64,000 nt of DNA from Candidatus Pantoea edessiphila (GTDB lineage Bacteria; Pseudomonadota; Gammaproteobacteria; Enterobacterales; Enterobacteriaceae), in contig NZ_PDKS01000001.1 of assembly GCF_002933335.1 (NCBI RefSeq), positions 310,001 through 374,000 on the forward strand, read 5' to 3'. The notes beneath the pieces were generated by a model. The model was not told where the DNA came from. It saw nothing but the letters and a program-made list of their open reading frames with translations, and ran no database searches. Each line of letters begins with the position of its first letter. The first letter of the stretch is position 1. Positions 1-9,358 of the stretch are shown here, one piece after another. The position numbers were made by a program, and so were the translations under genes.

Positions 1-412
1 TAAATAAACAACATGTTGTAATTTATATACTATAATTGCATGTTTTCAATAACTGATTATAATTATAAATGAAAAATTGTACGAAAAAATCATTTTAAAT
101 TTATTTTTTTAAAAAATTTAAATGATATAAAATAATCATTTAGTACGAAATATCACTACATGATAATTACACAGTATAACATTATTGATATAAATAATAT
201 CTGCTACATCGATACATTATCAATAATTATTTTTTGTTAAAGTAAACAATAAAATTAATAATTTTTATTAATCAAAAAAATATTTTGATAAGTACTACAC
301 TCACAAGTCGAATGATAAGTAAATCATATAAACTAAATAAGGATAATTCGTAATCTGTATGTATTATTAATAAATGACCTAATTAAATGTTTGCTACAGG
401 AGAAGTAGAATT
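1..412. other. AT-rich spacer, no gene seen
   Basis: I see no credible coding frame or RNA gene here. Near the left edge there is a 12-base perfect palindrome (ACAACATGTTGT, about 10-21). The last bases carry a purine-rich CAGGAG about ten bases before the TTG start of yohD. Confidence 0.6.
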
Positions 413-988
413 TTGCACTTAAATATTAGAGGATTAATAAGTCAATATGGATATTTAGCGCTGTTTATTGGGTCTATAGCGGAAGGAGAAACTTTTACAC
501 TAATAGGTGGTATTACAGTTCATGAAGGATTATTGAATTTTACAGGAGTAATACTATCAACTATGTTCGGAGGCATACTCGGAGATCAATTACTTTATTG
601 GATAGGACGAAAATATGGAACAAGAATAATACAAAAATTAAAAAAATATAAAAACAAAGTAATTAAAGCAAGAAAATTAATAAAAAGACAGCCTGTCTTA
701 TTTGTTATTGGGGTTAGATTTATGTATGGTTTTCGTATTATTGGTCCTATTATTATAGGTGCAAGTCGTTTAAATTCAATGAAATTTTTTATATTAAATG
801 TGGTAGGAGCTGCTATATGGTCAATTATATTTATAACTATTGGCTATTATGCAGGAGGTGTTGTTATACCTTGGGTATATAAAATTGATCAGCATATAAA
901 ATATATATTATTGATATCTGTTGTTATAATATTTTTATCGATAATAAGTTATACTATTTATTCATTGTTTTATAAAAAATATAAATAA
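413..988 (+). CDS. yohD: DedA-family inner-membrane protein YohD
   Basis: This is a 191-residue membrane protein that matches E. coli YohD (192 aa) over its whole length. DedA proteins are inner-membrane proteins linked to lipid-carrier recycling and proton-motive-force homeostasis; the exact substrate of YohD is not established. Visible features are the E-G-E at 24-26, G-D at 57-58, the R-F-M-Y-G-F-R stretch at 102-108 followed by G-P at 111-112, and hydrophobic segments at both ends. The start is TTG, chosen because a CAGGAG lies upstream and the N-terminus then aligns with E. coli. The gene stands alone and away from its E. coli neighbours. Confidence 0.85.
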   Translation: MHLNIRGLISQYGYLALFIGSIAEGETFTLIGGITVHEGLLNFTGVILSTMFGGILGDQLLYWIGRKYGTRIIQKLKKYKNKVIKARKLIKRQPVLFVIGVRFMYGFRIIGPIIIGASRLNSMKFFILNVVGAAIWSIIFITIGYYAGGVVIPWVYKIDQHIKYILLISVVIIFLSIISYTIYSLFYKKYK

Positions 989-1079
989 ACTATTTTATTT
1001 AAGATATCAACTTAAGTATATTTCATTAGTTTTATCAAGTAAAATTCAAAATCATTTTTTTTATTATCTATCATTATAA

Positions 1080-1157
1080 ATGATATCAAACAATATTCAA
1101 AATAACTATGAATATTTAATGATATCAAACAATTTCACAATAACTATGAATATTTAA
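1080..1157. repeat. two-copy tandem duplication, about 39 bp
   Basis: Two adjacent imperfect copies (about 1080-1118 and 1119-1157) both begin ATGATATCAAACAAT and end TAACTATGAATATTTA. They lie in the spacer between the convergent yohD and ybhL genes. This looks like a replication-slippage product. Confidence 0.8.
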
Positions 1158-1210
1158 TGAATAATAGTTAATTATATACAATAAGTTTCATATTTTGAGG
1201 ATAGTTTTAT

Positions 1211-1249
1211 CTCCCTCTCCCCATGTATTTAATTATAGGAGATAGGGAG
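1211..1249. terminator. hairpin between convergent yohD and ybhL
   Basis: CTCCCTCTCC at 1211-1220 pairs with GGAGATAGGGAG at 1238-1249 across a 17-base loop, with a two-base bulge. It is the most GC-rich element in this spacer and sits just downstream of ybhL. It lacks a clear U-tract in either direction, so termination is only inferred. Confidence 0.4.
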
Positions 1250-1258
1250 TACAATTAT

Positions 1259-1966
1259 TTACTTATTACGATCTCCGAAAATTCTAAGCAATAAAGTAAA
1301 TAGATTAATAAAATCTAAATATAAAATAAGAGCACCTACTATCGAATTACGGCGCAAACTGTTGTTATCATTTATATCGATTTGATTAGCAATAATTTTT
1401 AGCTTTTGAGTATCATATGCTGTCAAGCCAACAAATAGTAAAATACTAATACATGTTAAAAGCCAAGTTAATAAAGAATTTTTTAAGAGAATATTTATTA
1501 TTGAAGATATTAAAACACCAATTAGACCCATAATTAATATATTGTTGAAACTACTCAAATCTCTTTTAGTAGTGTAACCATAAATACTCATAGTACCAAA
1601 CATCATGGAAGATATACAAAAGGTAGTAACAATAGAAGAATTAGTATAGAATAAAAAAATGCACGACATGACTAATCCAGTCAGCATAGAATAAAACATA
1701 AACATCCCTGTAGTTACTGCGCTACTAAAGTTAATTATTGAATTAGAAATAAAAATAGATAAAAATAATTGTATAATAACTAATGAAAAAAAAATATTTT
1801 TATTACCAAAAATAAAATTTATTATTGGACTATGAGCAGTTAACCAAGCGACAAAGGATGTTAGTATTAAACCACATGCCATCCATCCATATACTTGAGT
1901 CATATAAATATGTAGTTCTCTTGATGATTGCTGTACAATTGAATCACTTTGTGAGTATCGATGCAT
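1259..1966 (-). CDS. ybhL: BI-1/YccA-family membrane protein YbhL
   Basis: This 235-residue protein aligns end to end with E. coli YbhL (234 aa), a Bax-inhibitor-1-like (UPF0005) inner-membrane protein with about seven transmembrane segments. The family is associated with ion leak and protease (FtsH) modulation; the role of YbhL itself is unknown. The N-terminal soluble stretch, the Y-G-Y-T-T-K-R-D-L loop and the conserved Y-D-T-Q-K-L loop in the C-terminal half are present. As in E. coli it follows moaE on the same strand, which supports orthology. The start ATG is preceded by an AAAGAGGTATAAGTC-type purine-rich leader. Confidence 0.9.
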   Translation of the reverse strand: MHRYSQSDSIVQQSSRELHIYMTQVYGWMACGLILTSFVAWLTAHSPIINFIFGNKNIFFSLVIIQLFLSIFISNSIINFSSAVTTGMFMFYSMLTGLVMSCIFLFYTNSSIVTTFCISSMMFGTMSIYGYTTKRDLSSFNNILIMGLIGVLISSIINILLKNSLLTWLLTCISILLFVGLTAYDTQKLKIIANQIDINDNNSLRRNSIVGALILYLDFINLFTLLLRIFGDRNK

Positions 1967-2355
1967 GACTTATACCTCTTTCAATAAAGATAAAAATATC
2001 ATTGTTAAGTAACAATTTACTTTACTATATAAAGATGAGTTTTCTTTATATAAGATAAACGATTAATAACAATCTTTAATTAAGTGTTATAAAAATTATG
2101 TTGTTTATTAATAGAACAATAATTTGTGAACTAAAGTATCATTTTATTTAACTCCTAATATCAAATGATTTAGATTAATCGTATTATTTTATATTTGTCT
2201 TAAGAAAGAGTTGTCTATTCAACAAATTTTGTATAAAAATAAAATTTTATTATATAAAATAATTGCTGATTATATTAAAAAATAACTTCCACATTGATAG
2301 TTTTAAGGTTATATATAAGTACTAAAGAATAAAATATAATCTCTATATACTATAA
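1967..2355. other. AT-rich spacer, no gene seen
   Basis: This 389-base spacer lies between ybhL and moaE. No open frame, RNA gene or recognisable relic was found on either strand. Confidence 0.6.
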
Positions 2356-2808
2356 TTAATGCCAACGAACTATCGCATCATAATCACTATTACACACATC
2401 AATCCAACGATTACCAAATTCTGTTTTTTCATTTTTCCAAAATAATGCACGAGTTTTTATATGATCTATAATAAATTCCACAGCATTAAAAGCTTCACTG
2501 CGATGAATACTATTGATACCAATAAAAACAATCTCATTACCAGGTATTAGCTTTCCAATACGGTGAATAACCCTAATACGTTGTAAAAACCACCGTTTTC
2601 GGGTGTTATCAATAATTATTTGCAAAACTTTTTCTGTCATACCTGGATAATATTCTAAAGTTAACTCTTTTACTTTATCACCAAGATTATGGTTACGCAC
2701 TTTTCCAATAAAAATCACTGTTGCACCTTCTTCTAAAGAATTACTTAACCAACAATATTCTTTTCCTATATTAAAAGGTTTTTTATTAATACTAATTTTA
2801 GTCTCCAT
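2356..2808 (-). CDS. moaE: molybdopterin synthase catalytic subunit MoaE
   Basis: MoaE is the large subunit of molybdopterin synthase. It adds dithiolene sulfurs from thiocarboxylated MoaD to precursor Z. The 150-residue product matches E. coli MoaE (150 aa) throughout, including G-K-V-R-N-H-N-L-G-D at 35-44, H-R at 102-103, and the active-site lysines in the K-T-R-A (K118) and F-W-K (K125) motifs. One base separates it from moaD, so the two are co-translated as in E. coli. The moaA, moaB and moaC genes that normally precede them are absent here. The reading frame is intact with no sign of decay. Confidence 0.93.
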   Translation of the reverse strand: METKISINKKPFNIGKEYCWLSNSLEEGATVIFIGKVRNHNLGDKVKELTLEYYPGMTEKVLQIIIDNTRKRWFLQRIRVIHRIGKLIPGNEIVFIGINSIHRSEAFNAVEFIIDHIKTRALFWKNEKTEFGNRWIDVCNSDYDAIVRWH

Positions 2809-2809
2809 T

Positions 2810-3055
2810 TTAACCTCCTGTCACTGGTGGGAAAAAAGCTACTTCGTCACCTGAATTAAGAGGATGATTTAAGGAAACTAATGTATGGTTTACTGCTACT
2901 AATAATGTATTAGAATTAAGTGCAATTTTCCAAAAAACACCTTTTTGAGATAATGCTAAAATCAAAGAACTAATATTCTCATGTTTTTCTAATATATTTA
3001 TTGATTTAACTCCTATTAGCTCACGAATTCGAGCAAAAAAAAACACTTTAATCAT
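2810..3055 (-). CDS. moaD: molybdopterin synthase sulfur carrier MoaD
   Basis: This 81-residue ubiquitin-fold protein ends in the Gly-Gly tail (residues 80-81, P-P-V-T-G-G) that is adenylated and thiocarboxylated to carry sulfur to MoaE. Length and sequence match E. coli MoaD (81 aa). It sits one base upstream of moaE in an apparent two-gene operon. Activation needs a MoeB-type enzyme, and precursor Z needs MoaA and MoaC; none of these is in the window. Confidence 0.92.
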   Translation of the reverse strand: MIKVFFFARIRELIGVKSINILEKHENISSLILALSQKGVFWKIALNSNTLLVAVNHTLVSLNHPLNSGDEVAFFPPVTGG

Positions 3056-3511
3056 AAATTAAATCCACTCAATCATGTTTTTGTAATTTGCTGAAATAAA
3101 TTTCAACAAATTACAAACAATTAATTTTTAAATATTATGGCAAATTTTTTAATAAAAATTGACATTAATATTAGATATATTTTAGATAAACATCATCAAT
3201 GAATAATAATATAATATCATATAATTAATTAAATTTTAAACTTAAGTATGCTATATTATATCTCATTATGTTTATGATGATATTTAGAAATACTAATCAA
3301 AACTGAAAAATATTTATTTACTTTTCTGTCATATAAAATCAGATATTTTATAATTGAAATTTATCTCAAAATTCAAAGATAAATATTGTTTTTAAATGAA
3401 ATACTTTATAACATCTGTTATTTGTAATAACAACAAATAATATGCATATATTTTAACATATATTAAATATTAATCTAATTAAAATAATTATAATTATTAT
3501 CTAATAATATA
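3056..3511. other. spacer where moaABC and uvrB would lie; no gene seen
   Basis: In E. coli moaA, moaB, moaC, ybhK and uvrB lie between moaD and bioD. Here only 456 AT-rich bases remain, and I could not recognise coding relics of any of them. The stretch contains an inverted repeat close to moaD. Confidence 0.6.
3083..3114. other. inverted repeat in the moaDE leader
   Basis: GTAATTTGCTGAAA at 3083-3096 is the near-perfect reverse complement of TTTCAACAAATTAC at 3101-3114 (one wobble position), with a four-base loop. It lies about 28-60 bases upstream of the moaD start. No U-tract follows, so a leader structure or an operator is as likely as a terminator. Confidence 0.5.
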
Positions 3512-4189
3512 CTATATTTCTGGAAGTATTAAACAATCATTATAATCTATAGCGTATTCGTTTAATGATTCAAGATAAGGTATTATCCCTAAACATGGTT
3601 TTGGTAACATTTTCATTAGAATGCTAATATAATCATCATAGTATTGATCAGCAGGAATGATGGTATTAGCAATCCATCCTGCAAGTTTTAATTTTCGATA
3701 TTTTATTGCTTCAACAGTAAGAATAGCATGGTTAATACAACCTAGTTTAATTCCAACTACTAATACTACTGGAATTTGTTCTATAGATACCCAATCTGCA
3801 TATGTGTGATTATTAGAAATAGGTGTGTACCAACCACCTGCACCTTCTATAAATATCCAATTAGCTAATTTTTTTAATTCTGACAATCCATTAGATAAAG
3901 TAGAAAACAATATTGGATTGTTTTCTCTAATACTAACTATATGCGGTGAAGTAAGTTCAAGAAAAGGTAATGGATTTATTTGAGAATAATTTAATGATAC
4001 GCTACTATGTTTTTGTAAGATTAGCGCATCATTGTTACGAATTCCTTCTGAAGTAATCTTACAACCACAAGCAATTGGTTTATATCCTGCAGTACAATAT
4101 CCAAAGTTGTTAGCTAGCTGAATTAATAAACTACTTGATATAGTCTTTCCAACTTCAGTATCAGTACCAGTAATAAATAAACATCTCAT
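3512..4189 (-). CDS. bioD: dethiobiotin synthetase BioD
   Basis: BioD carboxylates and closes the ureido ring of 7,8-diaminopelargonate using ATP and CO2, giving dethiobiotin. The product is 225 residues, the same as E. coli. It has the G-T-D-T-E-V-G-K-T P-loop at 8-16, the G-Y-K-P segment, E-G-A-G-G-W and the G-x-K-L-G-C-I-N-H motif. Its start overlaps the end of bioC by four bases (ATGA), which fits translational coupling in a bioBFCD operon. Confidence 0.95.
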   Translation of the reverse strand: MRCLFITGTDTEVGKTISSSLLIQLANNFGYCTAGYKPIACGCKITSEGIRNNDALILQKHSSVSLNYSQINPLPFLELTSPHIVSIRENNPILFSTLSNGLSELKKLANWIFIEGAGGWYTPISNNHTYADWVSIEQIPVVLVVGIKLGCINHAILTVEAIKYRKLKLAGWIANTIIPADQYYDDYISILMKMLPKPCLGIIPYLESLNEYAIDYNDCLILPEI

Positions 4190-4938
4190 AAATCAGTTAC
4201 TCCATAAATTAAATTATAACTAAGCCGAAAACCGTATTTATCACGTGGCCAATATTTTCCTAATTTATCCAAATTATTACGAGTTAATACAATAATATTT
4301 CGACCTTTGTGTACATGTGTAGCTCCTATACCTTTTAATGAACGCATAGCACTAAGTACGGTAGGGAAATGCATAATCACAACTTGCGAATGACATATTA
4401 TATTTTGCATATGACAAATTTTAAATATTTCTTTTCTGCTAAGAAATTGGTTAACATGATTATATTGATCTAAATAGGACCAAGCAATATTTAGTTCTTT
4501 TAAAGAACCATCGCTAATTGTAGAAAACAACATATATCCACTTGGCTTCAATGCTTGATTAAATCTATTTAATACTGTACTTAAATCACTACTCCATTGT
4601 ACAGCTAGATTACTCCACACTATATCTAAAGTACCATTTGCTATTGGTAGGTAATCAATATCACCTGATACGTAATAATTTGCACTGTTTTTTATTTTTG
4701 CTTGTTTCAACATTTCAAGAGATAGATCTAATGCTATTACATATTTCCCTCTATTACGCCAAATGCGGCTATACCAACCAGTTCCACATCCTGCATCAAG
4801 TACTATTCGACCAGAGCAAGCAGGCGCTAACTCTAATAATGCATCTCCACTAAATCTTTGTAGTGATGCATAATTATCATAATTAATTGCTGCTCGATCA
4901 AAAGCTTTTGCTATTGCTTGTTTATTAACGAGCAGCAT
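4186..4938 (-). CDS. bioC: malonyl-ACP O-methyltransferase BioC
   Basis: BioC methylates malonyl-ACP, disguising it as a primer so that fatty-acid synthesis can build pimeloyl-ACP for biotin. The 250-residue protein aligns fully with E. coli BioC (251 aa). The SAM-binding L-D-A-G-C-G-T-G lies at 47-54, and the A-M-R-S-L-K-G-I-G-A-T-H segment near 196-207 is conserved. It overlaps bioF by 14 bases and bioD by four. A BioH-type esterase would be needed to complete the route and is not in this window. Confidence 0.95.
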   Translation of the reverse strand: MLLVNKQAIAKAFDRAAINYDNYASLQRFSGDALLELAPACSGRIVLDAGCGTGWYSRIWRNRGKYVIALDLSLEMLKQAKIKNSANYYVSGDIDYLPIANGTLDIVWSNLAVQWSSDLSTVLNRFNQALKPSGYMLFSTISDGSLKELNIAWSYLDQYNHVNQFLSRKEIFKICHMQNIICHSQVVIMHFPTVLSAMRSLKGIGATHVHKGRNIIVLTRNNLDKLGKYWPRDKYGFRLSYNLIYGVTDL

Positions 4939-6076
4939 GATTTAAAGCCTCCAATAAAATATCTATATCTTCAAACTTATGCACAGCAGATAAAGTAATA
5001 CGTATACGTGTAGTACCAGTTAATACAGTTGGAGGTTTTATTACGTTTACCCAACATCCGGCTTTCGCTAATTTCATGGATATGACTTTGGCATTGCAAA
5101 TATCTCCTATAATCAATGGTTGAATAGCGCTATTTGATGATATTATTTTCCAGGGCGTAGACTTTATGCCCATTTGAAAATACTTTATATTTTCATTAAG
5201 ACGATAACGTAGATATTTACTTTTTTTAACCAAATTCAAAGCTGTTTGTAAAGCAAATGCTTGAGCAGGAGGCATGCAAGTTGAATAAATCAAATGTTTT
5301 GAAAATTGTAAAAAATAATCAGCAGTATCTTTTTCACATAATAAAGCACCTCCGCTGATACCAAATGCTTTACTAAACGATATTGTTAATAATTCAGGTT
5401 TAACACCTTCAGACCAACAACTACCACGTCCTTCATCCCCAATAATTCCAATGCCATGAGAATCATCTACTAGCAACCAACTTTTGCTTTCTTGAGCAGT
5501 TTTATAAATAATTTTCAATGGTGCTTTATCGCCATCCATGCTAAAAATTCCTTCAGTTAATACTAGTTTTTCACCAGCACAAGAAATATTTAAATAAAAC
5601 ATTAAACTTTCCATTATATTATGATTAAAACGATATAACTTAGCAGGGCTATGCGTTACTGCATCAACTAATGAAGCATGAATTAATTTATCAGCTATGA
5701 TATGATCGTTTTTTTTAGCTAGTAAATTAATTACAGCTTGATTAGCATTAAAACCAGAAATAAATAATAAAGCACGTGAATAACCTAGCCAATCAGCTAT
5801 TTGCATTTCCAAATCTGCATGATATTTACTAAAACCAGTGATATGACCAGAAGCAGAGGCACCTACACCTGCTAAAGACATGCCTTGATTCCAACTTTTG
5901 ATTATTAAAGGATGGCGATTAAGTCCAAGGTAATCGTTACTAGAAAAATTAATATAAATTTTTTTTCCTACTCTAAGTAAACGAGTATTATTCTCATCTA
6001 TAATATATCGTTCACGCCATTTGTCAGTAAACATTTGTATAGATAAATATTTATGAATTCTTTGTTCCCAGCTCAT
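4925..6076 (-). CDS. bioF: 8-amino-7-oxononanoate synthase BioF
   Basis: BioF is a PLP enzyme that condenses pimeloyl-ACP with L-alanine to make 8-amino-7-oxononanoate. The product is 383 residues (E. coli 384). The PLP lysine is K236 in S-F-S-K-A-F-G, D-D-S-H-G lies at 204-208, and the glycine-rich G-A-S-A-S-G-H-I-T-G at 72-81 is present. Its ATG shares a base with the end of bioB, so the operon is tightly overlapped. Confidence 0.95.
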   Translation of the reverse strand: MSWEQRIHKYLSIQMFTDKWRERYIIDENNTRLLRVGKKIYINFSSNDYLGLNRHPLIIKSWNQGMSLAGVGASASGHITGFSKYHADLEMQIADWLGYSRALLFISGFNANQAVINLLAKKNDHIIADKLIHASLVDAVTHSPAKLYRFNHNIMESLMFYLNISCAGEKLVLTEGIFSMDGDKAPLKIIYKTAQESKSWLLVDDSHGIGIIGDEGRGSCWSEGVKPELLTISFSKAFGISGGALLCEKDTADYFLQFSKHLIYSTCMPPAQAFALQTALNLVKKSKYLRYRLNENIKYFQMGIKSTPWKIISSNSAIQPLIIGDICNAKVISMKLAKAGCWVNVIKPPTVLTGTTRIRITLSAVHKFEDIDILLEALNHAAR

Positions 6077-7080
6077 TACAATCCCGCATCATAAAATTGT
6101 TTTTTAGTAGATAATGTTAAATTATTATTTTGTTCAAATGTATTATGCTCTGTTTTAAGACCTAATTTGCGAAATAAAACAATATCCTTATCTTCTTTAT
6201 TATTAGATGTTGTAAGTAATTTACAACCATAAAAAATTGAATTAGCTCCTGCCAAAAAACACATAGCTTGAGTTTGCTCATTCATCTGATCACGACCAGC
6301 AGATAGTCTAATATGTGATTTTGGTAGAATAATTCTAGTTATAGCAATAGTTTTAATGAACTCAAATGGGTCAATTTTGTCGTTATTTTCTAGTGGTGTA
6401 CCTTTTATTTTTACAAGCATATTCATTGGTATACTTTCAGGTGGTTCTGGTAAATTAACTAATTGAACCAATAGATTAGCTCGATCTTGAATTGTTTCTC
6501 CTAATCCCAGGATCCCTCCTGAACAAATTTTAATTCCCGCACTACGTATTTTGCTTAGAGTATCTAATCTTTGTTGATATTTTCGTGTAGTTATAATCTT
6601 TTTGTAAAATTCTGGTGAAGTATCTAGATTATGATTATAAAAATCAAGTCCAGCTTTAGCTAAATTTTTTGCTTGAGAATTGCTTAAATTACCAAGGGTC
6701 ATACAAGTTTCTAATCCAATAGCTTTTACCTCTTTTATTATATTTTCTAAATAAGGTATATCGCGATCTTGAGGATTTCTCCAAGCAGCTCCCATACAAA
6801 AACGACTAGAACCAGCAGCTTTAGCTTTTCGAGCAGCGATTAATACTTTTTGTATTTGCATCAGACTTTCAGATTTTAATCGAGTTTTATATCTTGAACT
6901 TTGTGCGCAATATTTGCAATCTTCCGGGCAATTACCTGTCTTAATAGACAATAATGTGCTGATTTGTATTAAAAGAGGATTGAAGTGTTTGCGGTGTATT
7001 AGTTGTGCTTCAAATATTAATTCTATAAATGGCTTATTAAAGAGAGATTCTACTTGTTGTAAATTCCAACGTTGTATCAT
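6076..7080 (-). CDS. bioB: biotin synthase BioB (radical SAM)
   Basis: BioB inserts sulfur into dethiobiotin. The [4Fe-4S] cysteines C51, C55 and C58 sit in C-P-E-D-C-K-Y-C. The [2Fe-2S] ligands correspond to C95 (R-F-C-M-G), C126 (C-M-T-L-G) and C186 (I-C-S-G-G), with the Arg ligand in R-L-S-A-G-R. The 334 residues are slightly shorter than E. coli (346), the difference being in the C-terminal tail. It is first in the bioBFCD operon, divergent from bioA. Reduction would need flavodoxin (fldA) and its reductase (fpr), both in this window. Confidence 0.96.
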   Translation of the reverse strand: MIQRWNLQQVESLFNKPFIELIFEAQLIHRKHFNPLLIQISTLLSIKTGNCPEDCKYCAQSSRYKTRLKSESLMQIQKVLIAARKAKAAGSSRFCMGAAWRNPQDRDIPYLENIIKEVKAIGLETCMTLGNLSNSQAKNLAKAGLDFYNHNLDTSPEFYKKIITTRKYQQRLDTLSKIRSAGIKICSGGILGLGETIQDRANLLVQLVNLPEPPESIPMNMLVKIKGTPLENNDKIDPFEFIKTIAITRIILPKSHIRLSAGRDQMNEQTQAMCFLAGANSIFYGCKLLTTSNNKEDKDIVLFRKLGLKTEHNTFEQNNNLTLSTKKQFYDAGL

Positions 7081-7169
7081 ATTTTTACTCCAACAGTTAA
7101 CGACTATAATCTATTGATTAATACAGTTATAATAAACTAATTATTTTTTTGTTTTGGTTAAAAACAACG

Positions 7170-8459
7170 ATGTTAATAAAAAACAATTATAATTTTGACC
7201 GTCAGCATATTTGGCATCCTTATTCTTCAATCAAAAAACCTTTTCCATGTTACCAAGTAATAAAAGCTAAAGGATGCAAATTAAAATTAAACAACGGTAA
7301 AACACTCATAGATGGAATGTCATCTTGGCTATCAGCAATTCATGGTTATAACCATCCACGTCTTAATTTAGCTATAAAAAAGCAAATAAAAAAAATGTCT
7401 CATGTAATGTTTGGTGGTCTCACTCATATTTCGGCAATTTCGTTATGTCGTAAACTTATAGAAATTACTCCTTTACCATTAGAATGTATATTTTTATGTG
7501 ATTCTGGTTCGGTATCTATAGAAGTATCTATGAAAATGGCATTACAGTATTGGTTAGGACGCAAAGAAAATCGTCAAAAATTTTTAGCTCTTCAATATAG
7601 TTATCATGGAGACACGTTTGCTGCAATGTCTGTATGTGATCCCAAAAACTCAATGCATAATTTATGGAAAGGATATTTAACCGAAAATTATTTTGCGGAA
7701 GCACCAAAATGTGGGTTTTACGAAAATTGGTCAATAAAAGATTTTGATGATTTTGCCTATCTTATAGAAAAACATCATAAAAAATTAGCAGCAGTTATTA
7801 TTGAACCTATAGTTCAAGGAGCTGGTGGAATGCGCATTTACAATCCTAAATATTTACAATTAGTTCGTGAATACTGTAATCTATACGACGTTTTACTGAT
7901 TGTTGATGAAATTGCCACAGGTTTTGGAAGGACTGGAAAATTGTTTGCTTTTGAATATTCTGATATTGAGCCTGATATTTTATGTTTAGGAAAAGCGCTC
8001 ACAGGAGGTACTATGACACTTGCTGCTACCATTACTACACGTGAAATAGCAGATACTATTAGTAATAGTTATGCAAATTGTTTTATGCATGGTCCAACTT
8101 TTATGGGTAATCCTATGGCATGTGCTGTTGCTGTAGAAAATTTAAACATATTACAAAATAATGATTGGGTTCATCAGGTTGGAAATATTGAAAAACAACT
8201 ATTTAAATTTTTATTACCACTTAAAAATTCACAACAAGTATCGGATATTCGCATACTTGGCGCTATCGGTGTTGTTGAAACTAATAGATCAATAGATATT
8301 GCAGCGATTCAAAATTTTTTTGTGAGACAAGGTGTTTGGATTCGTCCTTTTGGTAAATTAATTTATTTAGTGCCACCATATATTATTAAAGAACATGAAT
8401 TAAAAAAACTGATAGAATCTATTTTTTTAGCAATTGAATATCCTTTAAATTTTCTTTAG
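7170..8459 (+). CDS. bioA: adenosylmethionine-8-amino-7-oxononanoate transaminase BioA
   Basis: BioA uses SAM as amino donor to make 7,8-diaminopelargonate. I chose the ATG at 7170, giving 429 residues exactly as in E. coli. An upstream in-frame TTG at 7149 would add seven residues with no homology. Conserved features are the R-Q-H-I-W-H-P-Y N-terminus, G-M-S-S-W, D-E-I-A-T-G-F-G-R-T-G, and the PLP lysine in G-K-A-L-T-G-G-T near residue 272. It is divergent from bioB over an 89-base gap, the classical bio arrangement. I could not recognise a BirA operator in that gap. Confidence 0.95.
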   Translation: MLIKNNYNFDRQHIWHPYSSIKKPFPCYQVIKAKGCKLKLNNGKTLIDGMSSWLSAIHGYNHPRLNLAIKKQIKKMSHVMFGGLTHISAISLCRKLIEITPLPLECIFLCDSGSVSIEVSMKMALQYWLGRKENRQKFLALQYSYHGDTFAAMSVCDPKNSMHNLWKGYLTENYFAEAPKCGFYENWSIKDFDDFAYLIEKHHKKLAAVIIEPIVQGAGGMRIYNPKYLQLVREYCNLYDVLLIVDEIATGFGRTGKLFAFEYSDIEPDILCLGKALTGGTMTLAATITTREIADTISNSYANCFMHGPTFMGNPMACAVAVENLNILQNNDWVHQVGNIEKQLFKFLLPLKNSQQVSDIRILGAIGVVETNRSIDIAAIQNFFVRQGVWIRPFGKLIYLVPPYIIKEHELKKLIESIFLAIEYPLNFL

Positions 8460-8616
8460 GTTCAATTATTAACAATAATGATCGTTTTAAATCATTGTAA
8501 TAACCAACTGTTATGTTACTTTTATAATACAATGAACTAATGATAAACCTGAATCAAGTAAAATTGTATTACAGCATTGATATGATTCTTATATAAAATA
8601 ATTAAGGGATAATTAT

Positions 8617-9312
8617 ATGAAAATAATTAAACTAGTTCTACTCAGGCATGGAGAAAGTTTATGGAACCAGGAGAATCGTTTTACTGGATGGACAGATATA
8701 GATTTATCTAATAAAGGTCATATCGAAGCTAAAGATGCAGCAAATATTTTAAAAAAAGAAGGGTTCGTATTTGATTTTGGATATACATCCATGTTAAAAA
8801 GAGCGATCCATACTCTTTGGTATATTCTAGATGAACTTGATCAAACTTGGCTTCCTGTAGAAAAATCTTGGCATCTTAACGAACGTCATTATGGAGCTTT
8901 ACAAGGATTAAATAAAATAGAAACAATAAAAAAATATGGTCAAGAACAAGTTGAACAATGGAGGCGCAGTTTTTCAATGTTTCCACCAAAAATAACAAAA
9001 AGTGACAATAGATTTCCAGGATACGATTTAAAATATGCTTCTTTACAACCTGAGCAATTACCTTTAAGTGAAAGCTTGGAATCAACTTTTAATAGAGTAG
9101 TTCCTTATTGGAAAAACAATATTTTACCTTTAGTCAAAAGAGGCAATAAAGTGGTTATTGTTGCTCATGGTAATTCACTAAGAGCACTAATAAAATACTT
9201 AGATAATATAAATGATAAAGAAATCATGAAAATCAATATTCCTACAGCCAACCCTATAATATATGAGTTTGCAACAAATTTTAAAATAATTAAAAGATAC
9301 TATCTAAAATAA
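8617..9312 (+). CDS. gpmA: 2,3-bisphosphoglycerate-dependent phosphoglycerate mutase, C-terminally short
   Basis: GpmA interconverts 3- and 2-phosphoglycerate in glycolysis. The catalytic R-H-G-E-S is at 10-14 with phospho-acceptor H11, the [11 protein letters not shown] segment is intact, and the second active-site histidine sits in A-H-G-N-S near 184. The product is 231 residues against 250 in E. coli. It ends just after F-K-x-x-K-R-Y-Y-L, so the flexible C-terminal tail of about 19 residues is missing. The stop lies inside a 33-bp tandem duplication shared with the 3' end of nadA. All core catalytic residues are present. Confidence 0.94.
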   Translation: MKIIKLVLLRHGESLWNQENRFTGWTDIDLSNKGHIEAKDAANILKKEGFVFDFGYTSMLKRAIHTLWYILDELDQTWLPVEKSWHLNERHYGALQGLNKIETIKKYGQEQVEQWRRSFSMFPPKITKSDNRFPGYDLKYASLQPEQLPLSESLESTFNRVVPYWKNNILPLVKRGNKVVIVAHGNSLRALIKYLDNINDKEIMKINIPTANPIIYEFATNFKIIKRYYLK

Positions 9313-9358
9313 TTAGATATTACTTAAAGATACTATCTGAAATAATTAGATATTACTT
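9293..9358. repeat. 33-bp tandem duplication at the gpmA/nadA 3' junction
   Basis: Two copies (9293-9325 and 9326-9358) differ at one base (TATCTAAAAT against TATCTGAAAT). The first copy holds the stop codon of gpmA. The second contains the last codons and stop of the convergent nadA. Confidence 0.9.

Noticed and set aside
7081-7169. Possible BirA operator between bioB and bioA
   Set aside because: I looked for the TGTAAAC...GTTTACA-type half sites and found none; TATAAT boxes occur but no supported -35 partner.
7149-7169. Upstream TTG start for bioA
   Set aside because: It would add seven residues with no match to the family; the ATG at 7170 gives the exact E. coli length.
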